DNA of 64,000 nt from Rhodeus uyekii (lineage: Eukaryota; Chordata; Actinopteri; Cypriniformes; Acheilognathidae). The DNA is taken from the NCBI GenBank assembly GCA_037043235.1, contig JAWRVZ010000065.1, forward strand, positions 2,087,001-2,151,000, read 5' to 3'. A program made the translations under genes and the position numbers. Shown here piece after piece: positions 46,201 to 58,200 of this stretch. The stretch's first letter is position 1. Each line of letters begins with the position of its first letter. A model generated the notes under the pieces. That model was not told the DNA's origin, ran no database searches, and saw only the letters and a list, made by a program, of their open reading frames with translations.

Positions 46201-49200
46201 ATGCCACGGGGTAAGTGAGGGAGAACACTGATGATTATTTCGGTCTGTCGTGCCATATGTTTGAATATTTTTTAAGTTTTTCTTGTCACGGTGATGCATC
46301 CTTTCATCAGCGAAGGTGAATCCAGAAGCCGGCTGCACAACCAAATTCTGTCATCTTGAGTTCTTCAAGGTAATTGTGGTGCATGAAAACCCACCAAAGA
46401 TCCTAACACTTCTTATATTTTGACACTTTTCAAATCTGGAATTTATATTTTTCAACTCTAATTGGCCAAAATAGCACTCGAAATTGAGATTCTCCAAAGG
46501 TTTTTGGCAGTGTCAAGTACTTGATTAAATACATAATAAATAAAAATAATTTTTTACTCCAGGAATTTATTCTGGCAAGTATTAATCAGCTCATTTTGTC
46601 CAAATCAGTGAGTTCTGCAGTTGTATCAGTCCAAATCACGAAATAATTGTTATTTATATTTTATACCAATTTAACCACCCCTGGTAAATATGATCAAAGA
46701 TGGCGGTAAAAATAAATCTGCATTGTTTATCGTTTTGATCATTCAAATCTGGCCCTTCATTCAAAAATGTAGTAAAAAAGGATTAGAGAGGGAGGGCAGA
46801 GCCAGGCAGATGACATAAGGCGAATCCGAGTCGTTGCTGGGAATCACATCACATTATGGAATAAATGCTTTTCTCCAAAACACGTTGGCATAATTTATTG
46901 GCACCCTTCAGATTCCCAGATTTATGTTGGTGGTTCTCCTCTTCAGTTTAGCCACTTCACTGCCATATTCTGAAGGATTCAGGTCAGGCAACATGGTCAT
47001 GAATGAAGCTTTGTTTTGTGCTCTGTGACACATTTTCTTGTTGATTGTTTTAAATCCGTGTCCTGATGGAAGATCCAACCATGGCCCATTATAAGATTTA
47101 TAGCAATGGCTGTCACGTTTGTTGTGTAGCAATGAGGACAAGCAAGGGTGCGAAGATGCAGGAGAATAAACTGGAAGAATGTTTTAAACTGGAAAGTGGA
47201 GAGAAGCTCAAAGTCCACGGGGGAGTGGAGGGTGGAAGGAGCCGGAGGAAGCCAGGAGCAGGGGGCGCACAGACCAGCCAGGAAGAGCCAACATCAAAAA
47301 AGCATCAAAGACGTCACGGTGGGAGACAAACTGATGAGCCTACGTGAGAGAGCAGACCCTGGAGACTGAGATGGAGCCGTGGAGTCGGAGAACAAGAGGA
47401 CAGAGGTGGAGCCAGTGGGATCGGAGCATATGGCTGATGGTTTCTGGTGGAGCCGAGGGAGGGAGGAGCCAGGAAGACGATATAAGGTGACTCACAGTCG
47501 TTGGTGGGAACTGACGAAGTTGCACTGGATACTGGCAGAGATGGGGCTTAATATTGGACTGGTAGAGGAGATGCGAGAGGGAGGCTGGGTGAGAAAACTG
47601 GAGAGGCATAGGGCTTAGGAGACAGTTCAGCTAGATGTAAACATTGGGGTAAATGGGGTAAATACCTCCTCACAAAAGTCATAAAGTCCCAGTATATAAA
47701 AAAAACAATGACCAAAACCAATCCATCCGCCATGGTGCTGTAGTGTGCGGGGTTTTCTTCCTGGCCCTCAAGCTCTACTAATCCTCCCTAGTCAAGCGAT
47801 GGCTTTCACAGTTCGGGCTCATCACTCATCACATGGTGGTCTGGTCTCCATGGTCTGCTGTGGGTTCATGCAACATCCTCTCGTCACTCACTCTCGGTGG
47901 TGGGTGGCTGGTCTCTGGCTGTGGAGTGGGGCTGGAGTCGTCCTCTGCCGAGCCAATGGTGAGTGTTTAATTGTTGTTCACCAGCGCCCACGAAACGCCT
48001 GGACCATGCACCCAGCGATTTCTATCATGCCAGGTTGAGCCAGCGGTTCAAGGCACGCCTTCCAGTTGACAGTCCCAAGGAAGACTTTGCGAGGGAATGT
48101 GTCTGGCATGCAAGATATAACATTTTTTGTGTGTCCTTCCAGTGAATGGTCTCCCTGCAACGGCAGTGAAGTCCCACTTTCTGTTTCATTTGGATCTTCT
48201 GTGATGGGTGCAGTGTAGCAATGAGGACAAAGAAGGGCATGGAGATGCAGGAGAATAAACTGGAACAATGATTTTTAAAACAAAACTCAGGAGAGTACTA
48301 CAGCTAGTATAGACAAGATCTGACAAAGACTGGAGGGAATACAGGGTAGATATACACAGGGGAGTTAGAGGGAACAAGACACAGCTGATGGACTGATTGA
48401 TGACGTGACAGGAATGACAAAGATGTAAACAATGACAAGACATATGTGTGACACCATCAGGTTTTGTTTTTTTATCTGTTTGTATTTGATAGAATTCACG
48501 ATACCATGTATCGGAACAAGACATCCAGGACTTTTGGCAAAGAATAGGCCCACAACATTAAATATCCAGCAGTATATTTAGCCATGAGAATGGGGTACTT
48601 TTTATTCCTATTTCCATCTGGTGGGTTTGCAGCAAAAAAAAAAATTTCAGTTTCATCTGGCCATAGAACCATGTCTTGTTCGAAGGTCTAGTCGTGTCTG
48701 ACTGAATATGCTAGACTTTGTTTTTAGATGAGTGAGGAGGATTTAAATTTTTGATTAAATTTTTCTTCAAACCCTCCCAAACAATATGTAGCTATGTAGA
48801 GGCTGTTTGATGTTTGTTTAGGCTTTCTGACCGCAAGACTCACTCAATTCTCCATCTGTGGTCCTTGGAGTGTGTCAAACTCAAAAGTCCACCCCGTTTT
48901 TGGAGTTTTATGTAAAATTATGTGAAATTTGCTTTATTTTTTTCCCCAATACACACAAATGGAAAAAAAAAAACATGGGTATAGCAAAACACGTGTTAAT
49001 GCAAAACATTTCTGTGAGCAATATTTGATTTTCTGGGAAAAAATCCAGTGTTGGCAATAATTCTGACCACAACTGTAAGTACAGTAACTCAATAAAAGTA
49101 CTTTGTTTCTCTCCACCACCGATTTTTGGACTAATGCAATGTCTATGAAACTGAGCTCTGAGTGAAGATTTCCTGTAGCTTAATCAGTAGAGCATTGGCG

Positions 49201-52200
49201 CTTACAACACCAAGGTCATGGGTTCGATCCCAGGGAAAGCAAGAACTGATTCAATGTGTTCTTTAAATGCAATTTCTTTAAAAGTAATTCAAAGTCACTT
49301 TGGATAAAAGTGTCTGCCAAATGCATAAATCTAAGATCTTAAAAAGCTCCTTTCATCAGAGGATGCCACCATGTTTCTGAGAAACACATCCATTAGTGGT
49401 TTACTGTGGCTCTTCATGTTTAAAATCCATACAGGAGATTCCTAGAAGACCTATATCATTGTTTAATTTTTCTGTTTATGATAGATTTGTCATCTTATAT
49501 CCTGTTTCCAAGGGCTTTGTCAGATGAGATTATGATTAATCTTGCACACTCTCATTTGAACTGGATTCAAAATGTTCTGAAAGACATTAGTTAAAAGACA
49601 GTTTAAGAGGAAAGAAAAATATAAATATTTATCTGAGCATTAATATTAATGAATAGCTAAAAAAGCAAATAAATGTATATAAACAGATCAATGTTGGTCA
49701 AACATGGTCAATGTTGAGTTTATAGACTTGTTAATATAGTAAGTAATTTCAGGGCTGTTTGTGGATGCTGTATTATATTGAATAAACAATTAAGTATTAT
49801 AGATGGAACGCTTTAATGCCACTGAACAGAGGACCAGATTTTCTGCTGAAAGAACAGTGAGGATTTTGTAAAATAGTAAATGGTTTGAACTCACCTGCAC
49901 CATAGAGATTTTAATGACTCGACTCACATCAAGTCTCCATTCGGCCACATCAGGGTTGTGATCATCCAGATTGGATGAAAAGGCAAGAAGATGAGATCTG
50001 AAGTATTCTGTAATTGGGACAATACAAACAATTTTTTGTATATTCTTAAAAATATTAGTTGTTTTTTATCAGTGAATTTACTGTACGATACAGTGCTTAA
50101 AATGGGTTGTGAATGTATTTTTCTTTGGAATAATATCCACCATGAATTTTTGAAATAATTTTGATTCCCTTTTGAAACTCGCACTCTGTCCCCTAGGGGT
50201 CATTATGAGGAAATGCCTCCGGCATTACTGGTGTTTGAAGCATGAGTCTAAACACGACAATGAACTTGACATTGGCAGGTGGCAACCTATGATGTTCTCA
50301 CTGCAGGGCAAGTATAAAAGGGCAACTGTCTAATGTCATCCTCTTTCTTGTCTTCAGGATACCTGTTTGTTTGAATGTGTGTTCTGTAGAAAGGCATACT
50401 CATGACAAGCACTGGCGCTGAGTCTTTTAGGCAGTGTGTCCATCTGTGTCAGCATTTCCTGACAGCAGATTACACACGATATGTGCATCATTTGCATGGG
50501 TGAGGAGCATGCATGATCAGTTCTTGAGGGGACTTCCCTATAAAGAAATTTCGCTCTCGTCTGTCAATTTTCTCAAGGGAACCGGGACAGCCAGCTGCGG
50601 CACACAGTACAGGAGAGCGATCTGCCGGATAGTGATGATGTGTTGTCTCTCATGTCATCTGATCTACCAGCAAGCACGTTCTTGGCTTTGAGCCATGATG
50701 AGTGGGACGAGACTGACGAACCTTCCAGTCCCGCATTATGACGAGTTACTGGATGTTATGCCCTGCAGCACAGCGAGATTAGATCTGCCATGGAAACAAG
50801 ATTTGTTAGCTCCCACACTTCGAGGCCTGCAATAGAAGAGATGCTAGCTAACTATCTCATTTTGGGCAAAGCATCCACATTGAAGGCTCCGTCTCTGACT
50901 TCAAAACCGCTGCGTATGACTTTGTGCCTTAACGGCAGAGCATATACCGAAGCAGATCAAGCCGGTGCTGTGCTACACACTCTGGCTGTGCTTCAGGCTT
51001 GCCAGACCGACCAGCTGAAGGACCTGTACCAGGGTTGGGGGCTCGCCCCTGAGGCACTAAAGGAGCTGCGCTGCACCACAGATTTGGTTCTCCGTACCAC
51101 TAAACAAACTGCCACTGCGATTGGTCGATCTATGGTGGCTTTAGAGAGGCATCCTCTGGGTGAACCAGAACTCCTTCAAGGGGGAGGTCACAAAGGAGGT
51201 GGGAAGCAAGGAGAAGAAAATAACTGAGGGAAGTGATCCAGAATAAACGTAGATAGCGTTTTGGGGTCCATGAGGCAAATTAACAGCCTACAAAAATTAA
51301 AAGCCTCCTTTTGTTCCCCCTTTCCCCCTCTCTCCATTCCCTGACTATGTCAGGTGGGGCTCTGAAAATCTGGCCATGACACTGGACCTATAATGCTTTT
51401 ATTTCTACCTCTGCCTTACTGATGGCATCAGAGGCTGGCTGTAATGTGTACGGGGGTCCGCCCCCTTGTATCTTCAAGTTGCAGGCTTCCTTTGAGCCTC
51501 CTTGAAGCTGCCTTAGGTGTAGAACGTAGTTAGGCCTCCTCTCATAGTGGAGAGTCAGCTTATTGAGGCACCCATTCTGGGAGTCAGAATTGGGCAGAAA
51601 TTGTAGCGCTGACAAGCTTTGGATGTAGCTAGGCAGCTCAAGCCTCCGTCTTCCAAGCACGGCCTGGCAGGTGGTCACTTCTTTCCAAAAATTGTGAGCG
51701 TTTTTAGGCCTCCTCTTGGTAGAGAATTAGTATATTGAGGCCTCCACTGCTCAAGAAAAAAAATGGAGGCCTCCACTGCTTTTTCTCCACTGTTTTCTAA
51801 ATTGTTAAGCTCTCTGTGAGCCTTCTTGGCTACTGCAAATGTCGTCAGGTCTCCTCTAACAAAAAAAAAAAAAAGGTTATATTTATGGTCCAGTGGGAAG
51901 GTCGTGAGCAATTACAGATCTCATCCTGTAAAATGAATACCGCTTGTCACTGAATACCGCTAGAGTCCATAACGCTTAGAATTAAGGCCAACAAGTTCTA
52001 TCTTGGTCTCATCAGACCAGCGAATCTTATTTCTCAATATATTGGAGTCCTTCAGGTGTTTTATAGCAAACTCCATGTGGGCTTTCATGTGTCTTGCACT
52101 AAGGAGAGGCTTCCGTCGGGCCACTCTGCCATAAAGCCCCGACTGGTGGAGGGCTGCAGTGATGGTTGACTTTCTACAACTTTCTCCCATCTCCCGACTG

Positions 52201-55200
52201 CATCTCTGGAGCTCAGCCACAGTGATCTTTGGGTTCTTCTTTTCCTCTCTCACCAAGGCTCTTCTCTCCTGATAGCTCAGTTTGGACAGACGGCCAGCTC
52301 TAGGAAGAGTTCTGGTCATGCCAAACGTCTTCCAGTTAGGGTTTGTGGAGGCCACTGTGCTCTTAGGAACCTTAAGTGCAGCAGACATTTTTTTTTAACC
52401 TTGGCCAGATCTGTGCCTTGACACAATTCTGTCTCTGAGCTCTTCAGGCAGTTCCTGAAGACCTCATGATTCTCATTTGTTCTGACATGCACTGTGAGCT
52501 GTAAGGTCTTATATAGACAGGTGTGTGGCTCCAATCAGTCCAATCAGTATAATTAAACAGCTGGACTCAAATGAAGGTGATCATCTCAAGGATGATGAGA
52601 AGAAATGGACAGCACCTGAATTAAATATATAAGTGTCACAGCAAAAGATCTGAATAGTTAGGACCATGTGATATTTCAGTTTTTCTTTTTTAATAAATCT
52701 GCAAAATGTAAACAATTCTGTTTTTTTCTGTCAATATGGGGTGCTGTGTGTACATTAATGAGGAAAAAAGGAACTTAAATGATTTTAGCAAATGGCTGCA
52801 ATATAACAAAAAGTGAAACAATTCACCTGGTCTGAATACCAATGTATATTTAGGTTTCATTTTAATTTGAGTTCCGTTTCAGTTTTCATTTGAATTTAAG
52901 TTATCAATATTGTTTTAGCCATTATATTACTTCAGCTTAAAATTATTACAGTTTGCCAAAGCAACATTTAAACTTATCCAATATTTATATTAAATTTTAT
53001 TTAAGTTACCAAATACAATCTTTTATTAGTTTTTGTTTCAGCTAATAAGAACAGCACTTCTCTGTTTACTCTATGTAAAACTCACCGTGGACAGCGATAG
53101 TTTTCCTGTCTTGCAGGATGTTATTCCCAGCAGACACCTGTACAGTGACAACACTGGTTCCCTCTCTAGAGAATGTGAACGCCACACTCCCCTCCAGCGT
53201 GATCATGGGCTGTGAATACAGCGTGAAAGAGATTCTCATGAGGATGCCCTGTCAGCATAGTTGCAGTGAAAATGCCAACTTTATTTACATGGTGCCCCGT
53301 GAGGCAAAAACACACAGAGACTGAGTGACACATCAAGATTTTACCTCTGAATTGTTCCCAAACCACCAGATGTAGGTAACCGTTCCCACTTGGCTTGGCC
53401 AGAGAACCACTGTAAGATTGACTTCTTTATTTTTCACAGCGACAAAAGGGGCAGAGAGATGAACAGTCTCCAGCTGACCTGCTCCGAGAGAGAAAGAAAG
53501 GAAATAGTTGAACAGTGTTCATTAGTTCTCAAATCATTTTCACTTCATAATATTCAAACGTCTGTTTGAAACATCAGCTGTGTTAAGACAGATGAGAGAA
53601 ATCTCATTTGTTTTGTTTTAGTGACAAAACTGTAACATTTTTATAATCCACTTTAGAAATTCTACTATCTATAATTAACTTTGTAACTACATGTCAACTA
53701 ACAGTCATCAGAATATTAGTACACTACTACTAACTATAAGTAACTTTGCAATATGAGTCATTCGATTATTAGGCCTACTAACTATAAGTAAATAGTTCAC
53801 CAATTATGACTACTTATTACAAAACTTTACTGATAATATTGTTAAATTGCTGACAAAACATTCAGAAATTGAAATAAAAATATTTTAAATTTAAAATAAT
53901 ATTTCACAAGATTATCGTTTCACTGTATTTATGATCAAGTAAAAGCTATTCTTGGTGAGAAAAAAGAAAAAGAAAAACAACTTTCCAACCCCACATTTTT
54001 AAACAATAATATATATTTTCTCATAGAATTATATGACCAAGTTATGGTGGAATGGAGCTCTTCTTTCAAAAACAGTTATATTGAGATACATTGAATGAGA
54101 TTAATAAAAAAGGCAAAATAATTTGCCAAAACAAAGTTACAGAACAAACTAAATATCTTCCTAATGATTCCACCCTCTATTAATTAGTTCACAAATATTT
54201 CTCTTAGGGACACAGAGCCATCTGCGTATGAATTTCAGCTCATGCACCAAGGCCCATTTTGCTTTGTCTTTCATGACAGGATTGATAGATTAGAAGCATT
54301 CTGTCTCCCTGATCAATATGTCAGGATAGAGGCATCCGTCTACCTGAATGCAGCAGGGGGTGGCAAGTTCACTGAGTAGGTGGACGTGAGAAAAAGGGTT
54401 GAAATTTGAACAAAATTCTCAGATATGTGATGAGCTTCCTATAGTATAAACACAGACTAAAACCACAAACACACAAAAAGATACAAGAAGCCATCTGTTC
54501 TTAGAATGTGTTAAAATGACGTCTTCCAAAATTAGTACAAGACTTTGTTACATAAGAAGATAGAGTAGTCTATTAGATTATTGGCATGAAGTCTAATCCA
54601 TATTCTGGCCAAGAACCACCCACACAGACAGGAAGAGGCCATTTGACCAACATATGAAATTACCAACCACACTTTTCTTTTCTTCTTCAAAACATTGAAG
54701 GACAAGTACATCCGATATGTATGCTATTTAAAGTCTTTTCACGTTTCTTTTAGAGGGGTGAATGCAGTTCAATAATGGTCTTGACTATACATAATAGAGG
54801 TCAAATATAACTGCACACTCACTTAAGCATTGTATACAGTAAAAGTATTAAACAAACTAAAATATGGAAACTTAATTTATTTGGTAACACTTTAATTTGA
54901 TAGTCCATTTTAGACATTATCCTAATTACAAGTAACTTTATTATAAGTAACTATTCAGATGCTGTGGCATGACCTTAAAAAGGCAGTTCATCCTTGAAAA
55001 ACATCCAATGTGGATGAATTACAACAATTCGGCAAAGATGAGTGGGGCAAAATTCCCACACAGCTGTTAAAAACTCACTACAAGTTATTGCAAACGCTTG
55101 ATTGCAGTTGTTGCTGCTAAGGGGCCAACCAATTATTAGGTTTGGGGGACAAACACTTTTTCACACAGGGACATGTAGGTTTGGATTTTGGTTTCCCTTA

Positions 55201-58200
55201 TTAACAACAACCTTCATTTAAAAACTGCATTTTGTGTTTACTTGTGTTATCTTTGACTAATATTTAAATCTGAAACATTTAAGTGAGACAAACACGCTAA
55301 AAAATAAGAAATCAGGAAGGGGGCAAACACTTTATCACACCACTGCAGAACATATGCAAAATAAGTTCAAATTTAAATGTAGTACCTACTCAGACAGTAT
55401 GCGATTTCAGACACACAGTCTAAGTTTTATATCACAGAGAATCAAAGAATGAGAATCAAAAATTCTAAATAGTTGCCAAACGTCCTTGAACAAAACTCTT
55501 GAAAATCGTTTTAAGAATCTACGCCACAAACACTTAAAAATCCAGTTGGTAGTTCTTCCTTAAAAGTGCTCACTGTAGCCTTTATTGTAATATATTGTAT
55601 ACATTTATCCACAGTATAAAATGGGTATATTGTGCAAATGTAAATATCACACCGAAAAGAATTACGTTTTTAGCTTTACAGCTGCCAATTGTAAAACTAA
55701 GGTAAGTTCATCAAACCTGTATGATATTTTGTCCCCTGGATCTTCACTGTAGACTGAAGTGTCTGTCAGCAATAACTAAGAGAGATGATTTCAATCTGGC
55801 AGTTCAGTTAGAGACTATAAGCTTGAAATCTAGCAATTAATGTGGAGTGCAATATGACCAAGGCCAAATAAGATTTTTCTGGTCAATAAAGCATAAATGA
55901 GTTCAGGGTGCTCAGACCCAGTAGGTCTTTAAAATACATTATGGATATAAAATAGAATATGATATGGCTGTCTGTATTATGCATATTGTTACTCGCCCTC
56001 CTACGTCTTGGCTTACATGTAATGTGTAGGAAGAGGAGCACAGTTTCAGAGCCCAGACTGTTCTCCGCCGTGGCTGACACTCGATAGATCCCCACGTTCT
56101 TGTAGATGTGTTTAATGCCATCTTCAATAGAGCTCACGTTGGAGTAGGTGAAGGCATTTCCGTCCCCGAAATCCACAGTGATGCTGGTTTTCGATCCATC
56201 ACCCTGAGGAAACAGATACCTTGAAACATCATTGAGTCTGACTGAAAAACAAACAAACAGCCAGGCTGGTTTAGTTGGTGAATCTCACAAATACTCTTTA
56301 GTTAGAGGCGTTAGACTTTCTGTAATATCTGTACTTTCTGTAATAAAACCAATTTGTACTTATTTATTTTTTTAGGCAGGAAGCAAAACTGTTCCTGACT
56401 ACGATACTGCCAAAGCTCTATGTACGATTCCTTCAGCTGTCGGTTCATCTGCTTTGGAGGGCGTCCTGTCTGCCCAGAATGGAGATCTACCCTGGGAAAA
56501 CATTGCTCTTGCGCAGGCAAAATGCTCTCTAAGGAGTTCTCAAACTTAAAATGCCCAGTTTATGGTGAGGAGGAGTTATCTCTGCTCTTTGGGGGTTAGC
56601 AGCACAACTGTTCTTGTCAGAGGTTAACGTGTAACAAATATCCAAGAGAGTTGAGTGACACAGCATGAGCGAGGAATAGTCTTTTAATTAAAACAAAGAG
56701 CGATAGCATAGACATTCCCACTTATCATTAAAAAAGAAAATGAACTGAAGGAAAGGGGACTGAAATACACAGGAGGATGATGATCAACAGGGAACAGGTG
56801 AGAACTAATTAGGAACCATGACAACTAATGAATGATTAGAACTCAGGCATATGATTATCAGGCTGTGCGGCAGGAGATGAACCGAGGACTCAAGGATGCA
56901 AAGAAAGGGGATTTTGTTATAACAAAAGCAAACAAAAACAACTCTGAGGGGGAAAACAAGACTAGACTGGACTAACAAAACTCGACTGGAGACAAGACTG
57001 ACAAGGAGAGACACAACCATTAAACGATGATGAAATAGCACAAGACAGAAAACACAGAGGGATTAAATAGACACAATAGGACAGGTAATTGAACGGGAAA
57101 TAGCTGGGACAAATCAAAGTAAAACACTAGAACAAGGTGGGTGGGGTTCTCAATGACAAGACATGAACACGCAGCCAATGCGGACGCATATCATCACGTG
57201 TTCACAAAAACACAAAGACAGCACGCAGCTGGTGAAAACCAAACTGCGCGTGACACGAAAACACAACATGAAAGCACGAGGCCGATGTAAACACAAACGA
57301 TGACAAACTCGTGTGATTCGTGACTCATGTGTTCATCCTTGTCATGAGCGTGCGAGACGAGTGGTTCCTCGTTCTCGTGATCTCTACGTTATGTAAGTGG
57401 TTGCGGTTTCGGGCTTTGCGTCCTCTTGTGTCTTTGTACATTGTTGGAGCACGCGGTTCAAGCAAAGCCCGAAACCGCGCCCACTCACATAACGTAGAGC
57501 TCACAAGAACGAGGAACCACTCGTCTCGCGCGCTCATGACAAGGACGAACACACGAGTCACGAATGCCCGAATCCCGACACAAAACCGAAACTAAACCAG
57601 ACCAAAGTATTGGGACCAGACATCATAACCCGCACACAAGACACTACACAGACAAGAGTACACACAAATCACGAGACATTACGTTAGTGTCAGAGCTCTG
57701 CCACAAAACCAAGAAGTGACTAGACCAAATGTGGCAGAACCCTGACAACGATGACAATGGAAACTAAGGGTCGCTTTATTAAAATTTGCAATAGGTCTCT
57801 AAATTTCTGTATATTATACTTCTATCGACTCTGTGTAAACTACAAAAACGATGTCATGCTCATTCAGTGTATATGCATGTCGTGTTTCTTTACAAAGTGA
57901 CATCCCCAACTACTGGTCTGGCAGCGTAATTTAGAGTTTTCAATCGTTTTTGTGGATCAAAGTTTCCATTCATCCATCCATTTTTCATTTTGCCAAAGTT
58001 ACACGAAAAAAGCAATGGACATCTTGGTTGTGTAAACATACCTTAAGACTGAAAACTAATCAAGACAGAAACTAAACTTGACTGTAACAGTTTTCAAAAT
58101 AGCTCTTGAGGAGCAAGTGATGATCAGCTTTTCCATCTCAAAATATATTAAATTAAAGGAAATCAGTATTTTAAGGCATGAGGAAATAACAGTACATGTG

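Larger units (their letters stand above)
45811..49894 (-). other. sorcs3: SorCS intron with nested transposons
   Basis: From 46860 to 48980 a Tc1 fossil is split by an LTR-type element. A SINE follows at 49171-49333. The remaining stretches, 45811-46850 and 49340-49890, show nothing I can name. Confidence 0.6.
50186..51910 (+). mobile_element. DIRS-type tyrosine-recombinase retroelement, 5' part
   Basis: It starts with a terminal region containing 'tgtcccctaggggtcattat' and a TATAAAAGGGC promoter-like box (about 50313-50323). The remains of the first ORF follow. After that ORF the sequence from about 51300 is rich in 'ggcctcc' words, like the terminal or complementary region of DIRS elements. 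The polymerase/RNase H and recombinase ORFs are missing, so the copy is a deleted fragment. It lies antisense to the SorCS gene. Confidence 0.7.
50008..53085 (-). other. sorcs3: SorCS intron filled by DIRS and Tc1 fragments
   Basis: Nearly the whole intron is transposon-derived: DIRS about 50186-51910 and Tc1 51950-52845. Only about 180 nt next to exon G and 240 nt next to exon F are free. Confidence 0.7.

Noticed and set aside
47066..47369. Overlapping Gly/Glu-rich plus frames as a host gene
   Set aside because: They lie inside the LTR-type insertion and Tc1 fossil; composition alone explains the open frames.
49171..49250. A possible tRNA gene, because A and B boxes are present
   Set aside because: The sequence continues into a SINE body and L2-type tail, and the same unit recurs at 30401 and 59096. 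It is a SINE head and does not fold as a complete tRNA.
52988..53366. Overlapping frames on both strands around 53.1 kb as a separate small gene
   Set aside because: They are shadows of SorCS exons E and F, whose minus-strand splice borders and family match are clear.
57320..57595. Open frames of 78-91 codons on both strands that resemble each other
   Set aside because: They are a consequence of the long inverted repeat; there is no independent coding evidence.
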